From: Cloeon dipterum
Lineage: Eukaryota > Arthropoda > Insecta > Ephemeroptera > Baetidae
Length of the DNA: 64,000 nt
NCBI RefSeq assembly: GCF_949628265.1
Contig: NC_088789.1
Span: 7,432,886-7,496,885, forward strand
Direction of reading: 5' to 3'
Shown here: positions 1-19,115 of the stretch, piece after piece
How positions within the stretch are numbered: position 1 is the stretch's first letter
Layout: each line of letters opens with the position of its first letter
Notes under the pieces: generated by a model
The model's database searches: none
What the model was told of the DNA's origin: nothing
What the model saw: the letters and a program-made list of their open reading frames with translations, nothing else
Position numbers and translations under genes: made by a program

Positions 1-891
1 AGTTTGGTTTTATCAGTCAGTGCCGCATTCGCTTGCACTACATACACAAGCACACTCGTTTTCCTTTCGCGCCTTTAAATCTTAGCTTTCGAATTCCACT
101 AACTAATTGCCCGGCAGCACTGGGCAGCAATCTGCTAAAAAGAATCCACTTGCAGCTGCCGCACAAACAGCGCCAAAATACCAGATCACAACACAAGCTC
201 AAGCTGGCATAGCACAGCATGTAAACACACGTATTATTAATATTTGAAAGAGCATTACAACAAGCAAAATCGCAGCCTCAGATGCTAATTACAGGACAAT
301 TAAGGAGATTCAAACCGGGAGAAGTTTTTTACTGATGCAAAATGGTATGTTTTGTTTTTATTTCGTTAGTTCATTCACATTGAGGAGTGTATTATGTACA
401 TAGATACGATAGAATAGATTCTGTATCATACATATTATCTACCATACAAAACATTCGTTTTAAATTTTACTTATGTATTCTGGGAAAAACGTTCGGGCTA
501 CTCTTGCAATTAGATGCAAGGAACACAATCATAATTATTGCGCTTGAAAACCAGATAAAAAATAATACCATACTACAAACTTCCGCCTGTACTGTATGTA
601 TCTGTACATGATCCAAAAATGCCAAACATATTTACACGGTTTAAAAAAGCTGACAGAGAAGAGTGATCTGTATGTTTTCATTTTACTCATGTACATAATT
701 ATAATATTTAACAATAAATATTTCTCTTTGTTGAAACAATCTCAATTACATATTGTTCGAGAAGTAGATAAATATCGTGCTGGATTTTGAATCGCTATAC
801 ATATTGCACATAAAATTCCATATTAGCTAATTTACTATTCATATATCCACACAAATTAGAAATATTGCTCTCAAATTTTAAGGAATCTGGC
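1..891. other. Upstream region of the trichoplein-like gene, possible 5' exon
   Basis: No protein-coding gene is convincing here. An initiator-like TCAGTC lies at 14-19, followed by moderately GC-rich sequence. At 335-344 a short ATG CAA AAT G is followed directly by a good donor (GTATGT at 345). Spliced to an AG at 858-859, it would join in frame to the next gene and add 14 residues to its N-terminus. The rest (about 350-850) is AT-rich with no signal I recognise. The exon is inference and would need RNA support. Confidence 0.35.
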
Positions 892-2720
892 ATGAAGAGG
901 TACAGGGGGTATGTCAAACGTACAGCTGCCTCGAATGAATTTCGAAAAGACTGTGAGCGAACCAATGAATACTTCAAATTCTGGAACCTACAGACATCTA
1001 AACAAAAGGACTGGACGTGCCCTGAGTTCTATCAATCTAGGTTTGCTATTAAATTTAACTATGAATAATGCTATTTCCTTTTTAACCTGAATTTGCAGGA
1101 AGAACAAGAAACTTGAAACTGAGCACAACATACAAAAAGCAGGAGCCCTAAACATTAGACGGCAGAAATTATCAAACATGCTCTATGAGGAAAATTTGGC
1201 TTTGAATGAGGAGTTGCAGAAGAAGTATGGGCTGAATGATTTAACTGAACAGCAGCTGAAACAGAAATTTGACGACTTAGTAGCTCAAAAGAAGAAGGCC
1301 AATAAGGTAAATTCTGTAAATTAAATTTATTTTATAGAATAGAATATTTATTAAACGCCAACGGCGTACAACTATTTCCAGCATTTATATGAGGCAGCTT
1401 TGGTTAAAGTCAAAGGTTTTAAAGGACAATCAAGAATGTGGTACATTTATTTTATGGGTAGCCTAAAAAGGGGAACTGCAAACCTATGGCGGTTTATTCA
1501 ATAATTACATCAAACAAAGTAAAAAATACGCATTTGATACTTATTTGCACAGCCACAGTTATTATTATTAAATATTTTGTATCCTATCAATCATAAGAGT
1601 AACGTGGAATTTTTAGTTTTCCAAATATTGCAGAGATAAATTTACGTTAATTGTCTATTTTCCCAACAAACCATTTCTGAGGTCAAAAGTATAACAATGG
1701 TTAATGCTCCAACAGTTATTTTAAGATTCTTGATCATTGTGTGAATTTTATTTTGAATTCAAACACTGACTTTTTTCACGTCGTGAACATATTTTTAGGA
1801 AGAAGCCGAGAAAATGATTCAAGGTGAGCAAGCAGAGCCCCTGGGCGTTGGAGACAGTGCAAAAGACAGCATGAAATTGGATGAGCTGAAGAAAGTGATT
1901 GCTGAAGAAGATGCTGCAAGAAATAAAGAGATGATGCAGACAGTTATCAATTTTGACGAGGCTGCCGCCATGCTCAGGTGAAATTCTATAGTACGTAGCC
2001 ATATTGTTATAATTTATAACCCAATTTCACCCAAACAGAGACAATGAAAACATGACCACTTCTTTCCTGAGCCAAGAAGCAATCCTCCTCAAGATGGAGC
2101 AAGAGTTGTTTAGCATCGAGGAAGAGAAGCTGAGAAAGCTGAAAAAGGCAGATGACAGCTCGTCTGTAAACCAGAAAAAGATGAGACACATTGTCCTTCA
2201 CCTGAAACAGAGGGGAGCCCAAGTCCTTGTTGAAATTCAAGAGGAAAAGACTCTGATTGGCAAGGTGCAGAAGGCGTGCGAGCAAGCCACTCTTAGTGAT
2301 GACAAAATGAAGAGAGGTTATGATGAGGTCAACAACCTGATCAAGTTACTCGACGACCAAGCCGAAAGGGAAAAGAGGGTTGCTAACTACAGTGCCAACA
2401 TTTTCCAGTATGATTCATTATATTTTCGTTTACTTCATTTACTAATTACTCTTATTAGTGAAGAGGCAAATAAGGAATTGGAAGCCTGCGAGCTGAGATG
2501 GAGCAAGGAGAAGAGCGAGCGGAACAGCAAGATTTCCCAAATTTTAGCTGATCTGCAGTCCCACGCTCGCATGAAGCGAGAGACTGTGTCTTTGGAGCTG
2601 CAACGACTGGAGGCTGACCGCAAAACCTTAAATGACCTGCTGAAGAAAAGAGGTGCTACATCTGCAGATATGCCAAAAACTCATTCAACATCTGATACTG
2701 CCATGGATATTCCAAAGTAG
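892..2720 (+). CDS. TCHP: Trichoplein-like coiled-coil protein (TPH domain family)
   Basis: Five coding exons: 892-1040, 1099-1306, 1799-1977, 2039-2407 and 2459-2720, giving 388 residues with all phases consistent. The N-terminus has the trichoplein pattern FR..CERTNEYFKF....SKQKDW...EFYQSR, then a helix of the type IRRQKLSNMLYEENLALNEEL. The C-terminal third has RWSKEKSERNSKISQILADL followed by a long charged helix, which matches the trichoplein tail. Nearly the whole protein is predicted coiled coil. In vertebrates trichoplein binds keratin filaments and sits at centrioles, where it restrains cilium assembly; that role here is by family only. At 388 residues it is shorter than the vertebrate protein (about 500), and the middle appears reduced. 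The start at 892 has G at -3; an upstream exon at 335-344 could extend it by 14 residues. The last intron (51 bp) is in frame if retained. Confidence 0.72.
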
Positions 2721-2741
2721 CTCATTGCAACACTTGATACA

Positions 2742-2747
2742 AATAAA
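2742..2747 (+). terminator. Poly(A) signal of the trichoplein-like gene
   Basis: AATAAA lies 22 bases after the stop codon at 2718-2720. A very short 3' UTR would fit the compact gene. Position and sequence are seen; use is inferred. Confidence 0.55.
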
Positions 2748-3179
2748 AGCCCCAAAGTGATGATATTTTTGCTAGGATATATTTTTTCATAATTCTTATG
2801 GTTAAGTTCAAAAGTAATAAAATGGTGAAATAAATAGTTGATCGAGTGCGGTATCATTTGATTTGCAGCCCGGAACATTAATGGTAATTTTTACCTAAAA
2901 CTACTCCTATGTAGTTGGTCACGAAAGATATAAAAATAACAAAGTTCCCGGTATTCTAATTAATTAATTAGGGCAGTATACATTGTATAACATGGCACAA
3001 AATAGCATACCATTTTGTTGATTTGTTGGATAGTGATAATTATGCGTTTAAGGAGATAATTTATATATTATCAACGTTTTACTTGCTAATATATTTTAAA
3101 ATCTCAATGACAAAATTTTGGGAAATTTTTTTCATGAATATAATGTATGCTAAAAAGTGCTACAACCACGTACTGTAGC

Positions 3180-3609
3180 AAGAACAAGACAAACGAAATT
3201 TAGCGATCACCCGTCCTCTGCATTCCGCGAATCAGTGAAATCAATAGCGAGCATGGCCTGGCGTAGCCGGCAGGCATAATGCATTTTTCATCCAGAATTT
3301 AGAGTTTGCCCTGACAAGTGCTAACCTCTGGAACCTCGCCGCTGCTGGGCGAACGCGCGCGTCCGCGCGTGGAGGCGAGCGTCGTGCAGAGCAGCTGCAG
3401 TTGCGCACTGCGCAGCGCGTCGCGATTGGCAGCGGCAGGCGCCGGGGAGCCGCCTGGGCGATCGCAGCGCCGCCGGGTGTCGCTGCTCCGCGATCTTGTT
3501 TATTGACATCTTGTCCGCAAATTGTTTGCGTTTTGCTTCGCCGTCCGTGTTCATTGCGCTCTCGGCGAACGGGAAAAACGCGGAAAAGCGGCGGCCCCTT
3601 GCTGTCAAA
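3180..3609 (+). promoter_or_regulatory. CpG-rich promoter and 5' leader of ERK
   Basis: From about 3,300 the sequence turns abruptly GC- and CpG-rich after an AT-rich spacer (2,750-3,180), and stays so through the first ERK exon. No clear TATA box is visible. Long open frames on both strands (for example 3241-3876 minus) come from this base composition and are not genes. The segment most likely holds the transcription start and 5' UTR of the kinase. Confidence 0.5.
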
Positions 3610-11768
<8,159 letters not shown>

Positions 11769-14580
11769 TCAGGTAGAAGCCGAGAGCGCTCTTTCTAAAA
11801 TTGCCCTTTCAAACCACCGCGAGGGTTGTGGTTTTAGAAGTCGCGTGTGTAACACAAAGCGCTTACGATTAGACTGGGCTGGTTCCATCTCGTTGTAACT
11901 TTTGTCATTTGTCTCGTCCCGCCGTCAACATTCCATAGAAGTTTTTTCCAAGTGGGACGCTCCAATGAAAAATAACAATTATATTAATGCCACACCAATG
12001 GTTGTTGATGTTTGCGCAGCCATACAATTCATGCATGCATTTTTTATTATGAGTGTTTTCAACTTTGCAGTCAATGTCTATACCAATTGATGAAACTTAC
12101 TCCCCAGTTGTGCTGACGTTCAGTTTGTTGGCGTCTCAATTTTTGCTTTCCAAATTACGGCCTAAAACACGCACTTAAATGTGAGTAAATTTGTTTCCAT
12201 TGTCGCATCATTAAGATTACACGTTATTCAACTCTTCATCGTTCGGTAAAAGTGTTTGTTCAAGTCGAATGTTCCACACACGCAGTATTCAATTAAGCTC
12301 AAAATGTGAGTCTTTGATTTTTGTGTCGTTGAACCGATTTATCGCCGTTGAGAAGAAAAAAAATTAAGACTTTCCTACGATATATTGTCAGAGGCAATAA
12401 TGTATTATTCAACCTAGTTGTGGTTCTAATGGCATTCTTTAGTCATAAATGTTGTATTCATCATCATATAAAAAGATTCAATAAAATCGTATTTCTAAGA
12501 CAATGCAACAACATATTTGATTTTCCTTTCGTCATGATTAATTTTATTTCCTCAGCCGCACAGAAAAACAACACTTTGCTACAACATTAATAAATAAGCA
12601 TAGAAACAGTTTTTCCTTTCTCGTTGGTTCGTTCGTTTCAAAAGCCCAAGGCCGTCTCGTGAATGCGCTGCTAATCTCGCCGCTGCGGCCCTTTGAGCGC
12701 GGCAAAGAGCGCCAACTCCTTTGCAAACTCCTTCATTTGAATCGGTTTTGTGCCCAAGGACAATCTATTCAGACCCCTCGGCCGCCTTTTTGGGCAACTT
12801 GGCTCTTCAAACGATGTTGCTCTTCTTCCTCCCCCTGCGACCTGACCCACCGACCAAACTTTGTCGTGAGTGAATCTCGCTTTTCTCACCGCCTGGCATT
12901 CGCCGCATGCAGCCTGTTGGACACGCTCGTCACACAGGTTGCATAACTCGGCCTTTCGGTCGTGCGCGCTGCGGTTTTGCAGAGCCGCAAAGTGTGAGCT
13001 GCCGTGCTCGTTGAAATAATTACGGGGCGTGAATTTTTAATTAAGCCTGCTTTGGATGTGATCACGCAGTTACCCCTCGAGAGAGAAAGCGTGATTCGCG
13101 ACAGTCCAATTAAATTAATGGGCTATAATAACTCTGCTTAATTCGTCCGTCTTTTGATGTGCATTCAATTATCCAGCAACCTACAAGCCGTCGCTTCAGA
13201 GTGGTATTAAAAATTTCCGGAGATTTTGAGGATCATGAGAATTATTAATCCGTTTTACAGTATTTTGATTGCGAACTTCGTTTTAAATTTATCAAATTCT
13301 TTTGCAATTATTATATTATGGTTCTATATACACTATGCAATTTAAAGCAAGTAAATCATTTTGTTTGGCATTATTAAAACAAATTTTGACTAATTAAAAC
13401 CAAATTGTTTCACTCTTGCACTTCAATAATTCCGCCTTTGTTTAATTTGCATCCTAGAAAAAATAAAAAATCTTCCTTTTCCTTAACATTCTGCGGCTAG
13501 TGTGAAAATTCGAACCCTATCTACTCACAATCAGCGCTGTGCATTATGGCGCGAGCACCAGCGAACGCGATTAAGCAACGTGCTCGGTTCAATTAACCCG
13601 GCCGACAAGAGGGTGAGAGGTTGTGAAAAGCGACTGCAAAGGTGCGGTTCGCGTAATTAGTGGCGATTGTGCGCGGAAGACGCGCGGAATTATTCCATTT
13701 CCACGTCCGGGTGCCGTTTTGTTTGCCGCTCGTCAGCAGCGTCGGCGCCAATTACCCAATGCCACACGTCGGGCCGCACCGAGGGAGGGTCCGACATGCA
13801 TGTTCCGCTGAAATCGTGTCGACACTTTTCCCCTCGATCGTTGGGCTTTTAGTGCTGTCAAATTGGACTGAGTGAGGCGTAAAGAGCAGACTTATGAATA
13901 TTTGATTGACACTGAATGACGAGCTAATAATGGAATGAATTGGTAGTGATTAAAATCAATTGCGCTGCAATTACTGTAATATGAGAGCGAGGGACATGCA
14001 ATTTTTATGAACGTGTTTGTACAATTCACTATATATATATATTGAGCGGGTGTGCGGTGACAAATTTATAATTTTCACTTGCTTTCTGCAAATTGAGGCA
14101 GCCAGTCCTCTTAACCATGATATTTATTTTATTTTTCTAGGAAAATACTTCGGATATGGGCCTGAGGGGTTGAAAGATCTGCCATCTAGTACAAGAAAGG
14201 GGGACATAATGCGTTATTATCAGTTTCTTTGTTATCATATAATTTCATCAAAAGTATAATGGTGCGCATGTGTAAATTGTTAAATAAAACAGATGGGAAA
14301 GGGCAACAAGGCTAGCGAAAAACTGATTTATCATTCTGGAGTCATCGCAATGCGGACGTGATATGGAGTAAAGCCATTCGCAGTTTTAGTACAGTTATGG
14401 GAATTACTTTTGTAATTTTTTTATTTTGTTGAAATTTTTAATTTGCAATCAGCAGTTGTCATCCCTTGAGAAATCCAACTATCACTGAGATTTAATTGTT
14501 TTATAATTTCAAGGGAAATGTAAATGACCCTTCTAACAAAGTTACGCGCAAACTTCCAGATCCATTACATGCAAATCGAA
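11769..14580. other. ERK 3' UTR and intergenic spacer
   Basis: The ERK 3' UTR probably runs to the AATAAA at 12480-12485. GC-richer patches at about 12,640-13,020 and 13,500-13,860 have no credible gene. The remainder is AT-rich with a few short AT runs (about 14,030). I see no further feature. Confidence 0.5.
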
Positions 14581-15583
14581 CAATCCAGTGCTCTTATTTG
14601 CCGAGGGCTCAGCTGCTCGGAGGGATTTTGGTCAGGGGTGAAGTTATCCGCGTGGAACGAGGTGGTTATGGCGGCGCCGCGTATTTAAGCTGGGCACAAC
14701 ATGCGACTTTCGGACCCTCCTGCACAAACTCATTTTATTATTGACATCTGACACGAGAGAGCGAGGGAGGCGAGAGCAGTGCGCCGCCGATCGATACCGG
14801 CTCACGCAATAAAACGCACCGCGAGCAAGAGCAGGCGGCGGGCGCGTTTCGAAAGAAGGCGGAAGAGAATTTTAAATCATCCCACTTTGTATATTGGTTT
14901 TGGCGCGCGAGTTTACGCGAGCACGTCCGTCGGCACGACGGCGGCACGCACCCCTTTATGACGGGACGCAGCGCGGTGGCGGCGGCAGCAGTGGCGGCGG
15001 CGGCGGCTGCAGCAGGCGGACCCGAATGGTGCTGTCATCGCAAACCAAACAAATAAAGCAGAAGAGGCCAGCAGCGGCGGCAACGGCGGGCAGGACGCAT
15101 GCGTTGCCCCCTTTCGGGTCGAGGAGGAGGATCGAGCCGCCGAGACTGGCTCGGTTGTCGCGTTTCGCGTTCGTTTCCTCGCCGCTCCGCACCTGCAAAT
15201 CTCGGCCGATCGGCGCCCATGACCTCTGCTGGCCTGGCAGCGGCCCGCCGGCCGCCCACCTGACGCCCCGGGGCCGCGACCGGGCGCGCCCCCACCCCCG
15301 CGACGCCTGATCTACAAGTGGCAGATGCGTGGTGCCCGCTCGCCTCCGTCTTAATTACAGCAGCAGCAGCAGCGACAGCCACGGTCCCCCTCGGCCTCAC
15401 GTGTGTCAGCCCACGAGCCCCATCGAGGGGGCGGCGGGAATGCGTTCGAGGGCTGCCTGCGTGTGCCACCCGCACGCACGGCCCACCGACCACCGCCAAT
15501 CAATCTCCGCGTGCTGCACACAATGACACTTGACAGCCACTGACCGAGTTTTGCGCGGAAAAGTCCCCGAGTGAGCGAGAGAG
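14580..15583 (+). promoter_or_regulatory. CpG-rich promoter and likely non-coding first exon of the membrane-protein gene
   Basis: A strongly GC-rich kilobase contains GGC and CAG trinucleotide runs. It ends at a consensus donor (GAG|GTGAGT, intron from 15584). The next strong acceptor on this strand that leads to a start codon is TTGCAG at 19074-19079, 36 bases before the ATG at 19116. This suggests a non-coding first exon spliced over a 3.5-kb intron. Open frames inside are repetitive (Pro, Arg, Ala, Gly) and unlikely to be translated. Exact transcription start unknown. Confidence 0.42.
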
Positions 15584-18500
15584 GTGAGTGCCTTTCCACC
15601 TTTCTGCCTTTTGTCGTGATATTCGTGTTGCCTCTGTAGTGCTCTACTCTCGCGATTGATTTTCGCCAATCTTTGTTGTTTGCCCGCCGAAGGCATGAGA
15701 ATGCATAATGGACTGCTTTTGGTGCTGTGCCAATCGCAAAAGTAATATCCTGCTATATCGCGCCCGATGTTATAGGAATCGTGTCAGGAAGACTAATGGA
15801 CGTGCAACCGAAAATTGGGAAATGTTTTCCCCTCTCGCGACAAGTGTTTTGTTATGTAACTTTTTTACTTTGTTAGCAACTTTCTTGCCTCGTCTCACAC
15901 TCCAGATGTCTGATTTCGGGTCACGTGGTCATCCGCTAGCCACAAGCAAAAAAGGGGAAAAATTTGCATGCGGCCCTTCAGTCTGTTAATCACTATAAAA
16001 TTCACTTTCAAAATATGTTGCCACCGGAAAAAATGCCCATAATTATGTTCTTGCGGTTGACACCTCAATTAAATCCAATCTGGTTTCTTGAGATTTTGTG
16101 AAGCAAAAGAAATCCGTCGCCATAGCATTGCAAGTAAAACGCTGGCGCTCGATAACTTTTACGTGCGAGCGACCATGTGACTTTGATTGCACAGGCCGAA
16201 CGGTGTGCATAAATTTGCCGTCTCATCTGGATTGTTGCCAAGGAAAAAGCATCTATTTTTCCAACCTCCGTGTTTGGTAGAAAATCTCGGCGGAGGATGC
16301 CAATTCGCGAGAGAAGTGCTGTCAGCTGACGCGCGTGCATACCGGAGATTATTGCCCGCATTGTTTCCAGCAGCTTTTGTCGCGACTGGATTCGCCGTTT
16401 CAACGCGAGATTGATCGCTGCCGGCTTTGTTCTGATCCACTCGGCGCTCTCACCGCCGCGCCGAACGTAATTTTATTCGAATGCACTCGCTCCGCCGGAG
16501 TTACTTCAGTATATAAAATACTTGACGCGCCGCGCGCTGCCGCTTTTTGCCCGCGCACTCCCAGCGAAATGCATTTGATTTCTCGCCACGGGCACACAGG
16601 GCGTAAAAGCCGCGCGCGGCATGGCTTTTTAATGGGCCAAAAAACACGCGTCGGCAGTCGGCTAAATTTGGCATAAGCCGCGCAATTAATATTTCAGCCG
16701 ACCGCTGTGTTCGTGTCCCTTTGTAATTTAATTCCATCTCTGGAGAGCAGTAGAGCCAATTTTGCCTTTTCCGCGAGCGCCCTCGCTCTCGCTCTCTCCC
16801 TCTATATTTAGCGGCCATTGCAGGTCAATAATTCAGCGGCAACAGTTGAAGCAGCAGGCACATTTTCGTTTCCCCAATCGCATCACGAGACGCCGGAATG
16901 AAAATATTCAATAAAGCTGTCGTACCCACTTAGTTCGCGGTGTCACGTAGCGCAATAAAGTGTCAAATTTGATAAATGGACGCTTTGTCTGTCTGTCCCA
17001 GCGGCGGCGTCATGAAGTGCCTTCAAAATGACGTGATTCATTCGCGCAATTCCGAACTAACTTTGGGAAAAAGCCCAGTATGTGCATGGCTCTGTCATTT
17101 ACATTCGGTGCATCAGTCACGTAAAAGCAGTTGGATATTGTTCTGCTGAATGGGCGCACGGCCGGCTGCCTGCATCTGTTTGTTTACCGTGTTAACGCTG
17201 AATTAGTGCGGCAGTCTCTCTGCCTTTGTTTGTGTATTCTCCTCTCCCTTTGTTGTTATTAGAATTTCTGATCAATCTCCTTTTCATCGGGCTCGCTCTA
17301 ATAGTGTTTTCGCTTCAATGCTCTTAATTTCACCCTTTGTACTAAATTTACGCTAATGGCAGCGCTCTATTGATAAATAAATTTCAAATTGATCGTCTCG
17401 TGCGTCACTCTTCCAGAATGTTCACACGTAAATACGGGCAATGACATCAGTCGTCAAAGGTGACATTTAAAAGCAAACGAGGGCATTGATATAGTTCACA
17501 CGAAATTTCAACAGAATTTCCAACACGAACGATAAATAGAAAAGCTATATCGCTCCACAGGCAACGTGAATTTACTCAAATAGCTTATTGAGTGTGCAAC
17601 TTTGATTCAAATAACTTGTTGACATTGAGCGAAGATGACGTGCTTGTTGGAGCACCCAACCGAGCGTGTCCCATTTTGCTCAGGCACGCGTTACGGGGTG
17701 GAAACTGAAGGAGGTAATTTAACGCCGGCCGGCTTTTGCTAAAAGCTCGCGCGTTTTTCGTTGGTCCCAGGCCGTGAAAATAAAAGTTCTGTAACGCCCT
17801 TAGCACTTCTTTATGCTTAGAAAGCAGGCAAAGCACCTCTCGACTCCGCACTTTGCGCTCGCGCTATCACGGATGCGGCAAAACTTTACGAATAGTCGAT
17901 ATTTCTCATTTCACTTTGTTTTGCGCAAATTCTGCCCCTTCAAACGATTCAGACGCATCTGTTAAAGGAGCAATTCCTGGAAAATGCACTTTCTGATTTG
18001 AAAGGCATGACTGAGTGGATTTTATCAAGTGAATACGGTCGTAATTATTAGACTATATAAGAAAAGTTTTCATCTCTTAATTATTTGCAGTCTGATTCAG
18101 TACCAAATTAATAATTATAATCAACTTTTAATCACAAAAGGGCTAGGTTTCATTAGGCAATTAGGAAAATTAATACGAGCTAAATTTTCTTGAAGAGATT
18201 CATGGTTGAAGTACTAAACATTATGCATGGCATGTTTTAGTGTAATAAATTTTGCACATTTTTTCTGATTGAAGAATAAAATAAAAATTAAGCAGTTCAG
18301 ATACAAAAGAAAAATAATTATCATTGTTGACAATTTTTACGGTTTTACATGCAGGTAAATTAATTATGATCGATTTATTTAAAAAAGGTTGTTCCTTGTT
18401 TCGATACCCCTCTTTTCCTAATTTTCATTTTATTTTTTTCTGAATATATTTTGTATTTTGCAATATAAGTTTGTTTCAAATAACTGTCATGCATGACGAT

Positions 18501-19079
18501 GTAATTTTTTATTTGACAAAACATGTACATATGCATGTCAAAATGGAACCAAAACCTTTAGAAAATTTAACTCTAAGCCGAAAATGTATGACAGAAACAA
18601 ACTCAATTTTTCGTAGCACGAATATTTCTTGGCTCTTTTCCTCTTGCAACGGACAGTTTTTACTATCGAAATAGACACCATTGAAAATTTTAATTTCGTT
18701 TGGAGCCTATTTACAAGGAGTTAGAGCGTAGTGTCCAAACGTCCCTCGTCCAATAATGTGATTTTCTCAAAAAAGAAAAAAATCACCCGCCTTATTTTTT
18801 AATTGAGGCGCAAGATTAAACACATATTTACCATCGATCATGTGCTCTAAAATATAATTCTACCGGCCACGGACTCTATTTTTATCCGTTTAAATATGCC
18901 TGGAATAAAAATGATAAATGGGGTGAGAGGGAGGAAGCCTTTTGCGGTTGCCGAAATTAGCAGCGCAGGTGACGCACTGCAGACAGGTGTAATTAATTCA
19001 GAAATAAGCCAGGCTGCGCGGTGTGCGTGTATTAATGCGTCGTGTCAAAAGCCTGTTAAGCGTCTTTACTTGGTTGCAG
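15584..19079 (+). other. Probable 5' intron of the membrane-protein gene
   Basis: No coding signal is seen. It contains a CpG-rich block at about 16,130-17,000 and a fragment of the CACGTG foldback family near 15,905-15,950. The rest is AT-rich. The intron status depends on the proposed non-coding first exon and is inferred. Confidence 0.35.
15905..15950. repeat. Fragment of the CACGTG foldback family
   Basis: The stretch around TTTCGGGTCACGTGGTCA, with CACGTG at 15922-15927, matches the conserved block of the copies at 34,265, 39,783 and 63,193. The flanking terminal repeats are not recognisable, so this is a decayed piece or a chance match of the core. Confidence 0.4.
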
Positions 19080-19115
19080 CAGCAGCCAGTTTGGTGCGCG
19101 CGCGGCCGACAGGAA

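Noticed and set aside
13500-13520. TTCGAACCC as a tRNA B box
   Set aside because: No matching A box, T stem or acceptor stem on either strand. No tRNA found anywhere in the window by eye.
14894-15599. Long overlapping open frames on both strands
   Set aside because: Trinucleotide-rich GC island. Translations are Arg/Pro/Gly/Ala noise with no motif, and the region fits a promoter and leader better.
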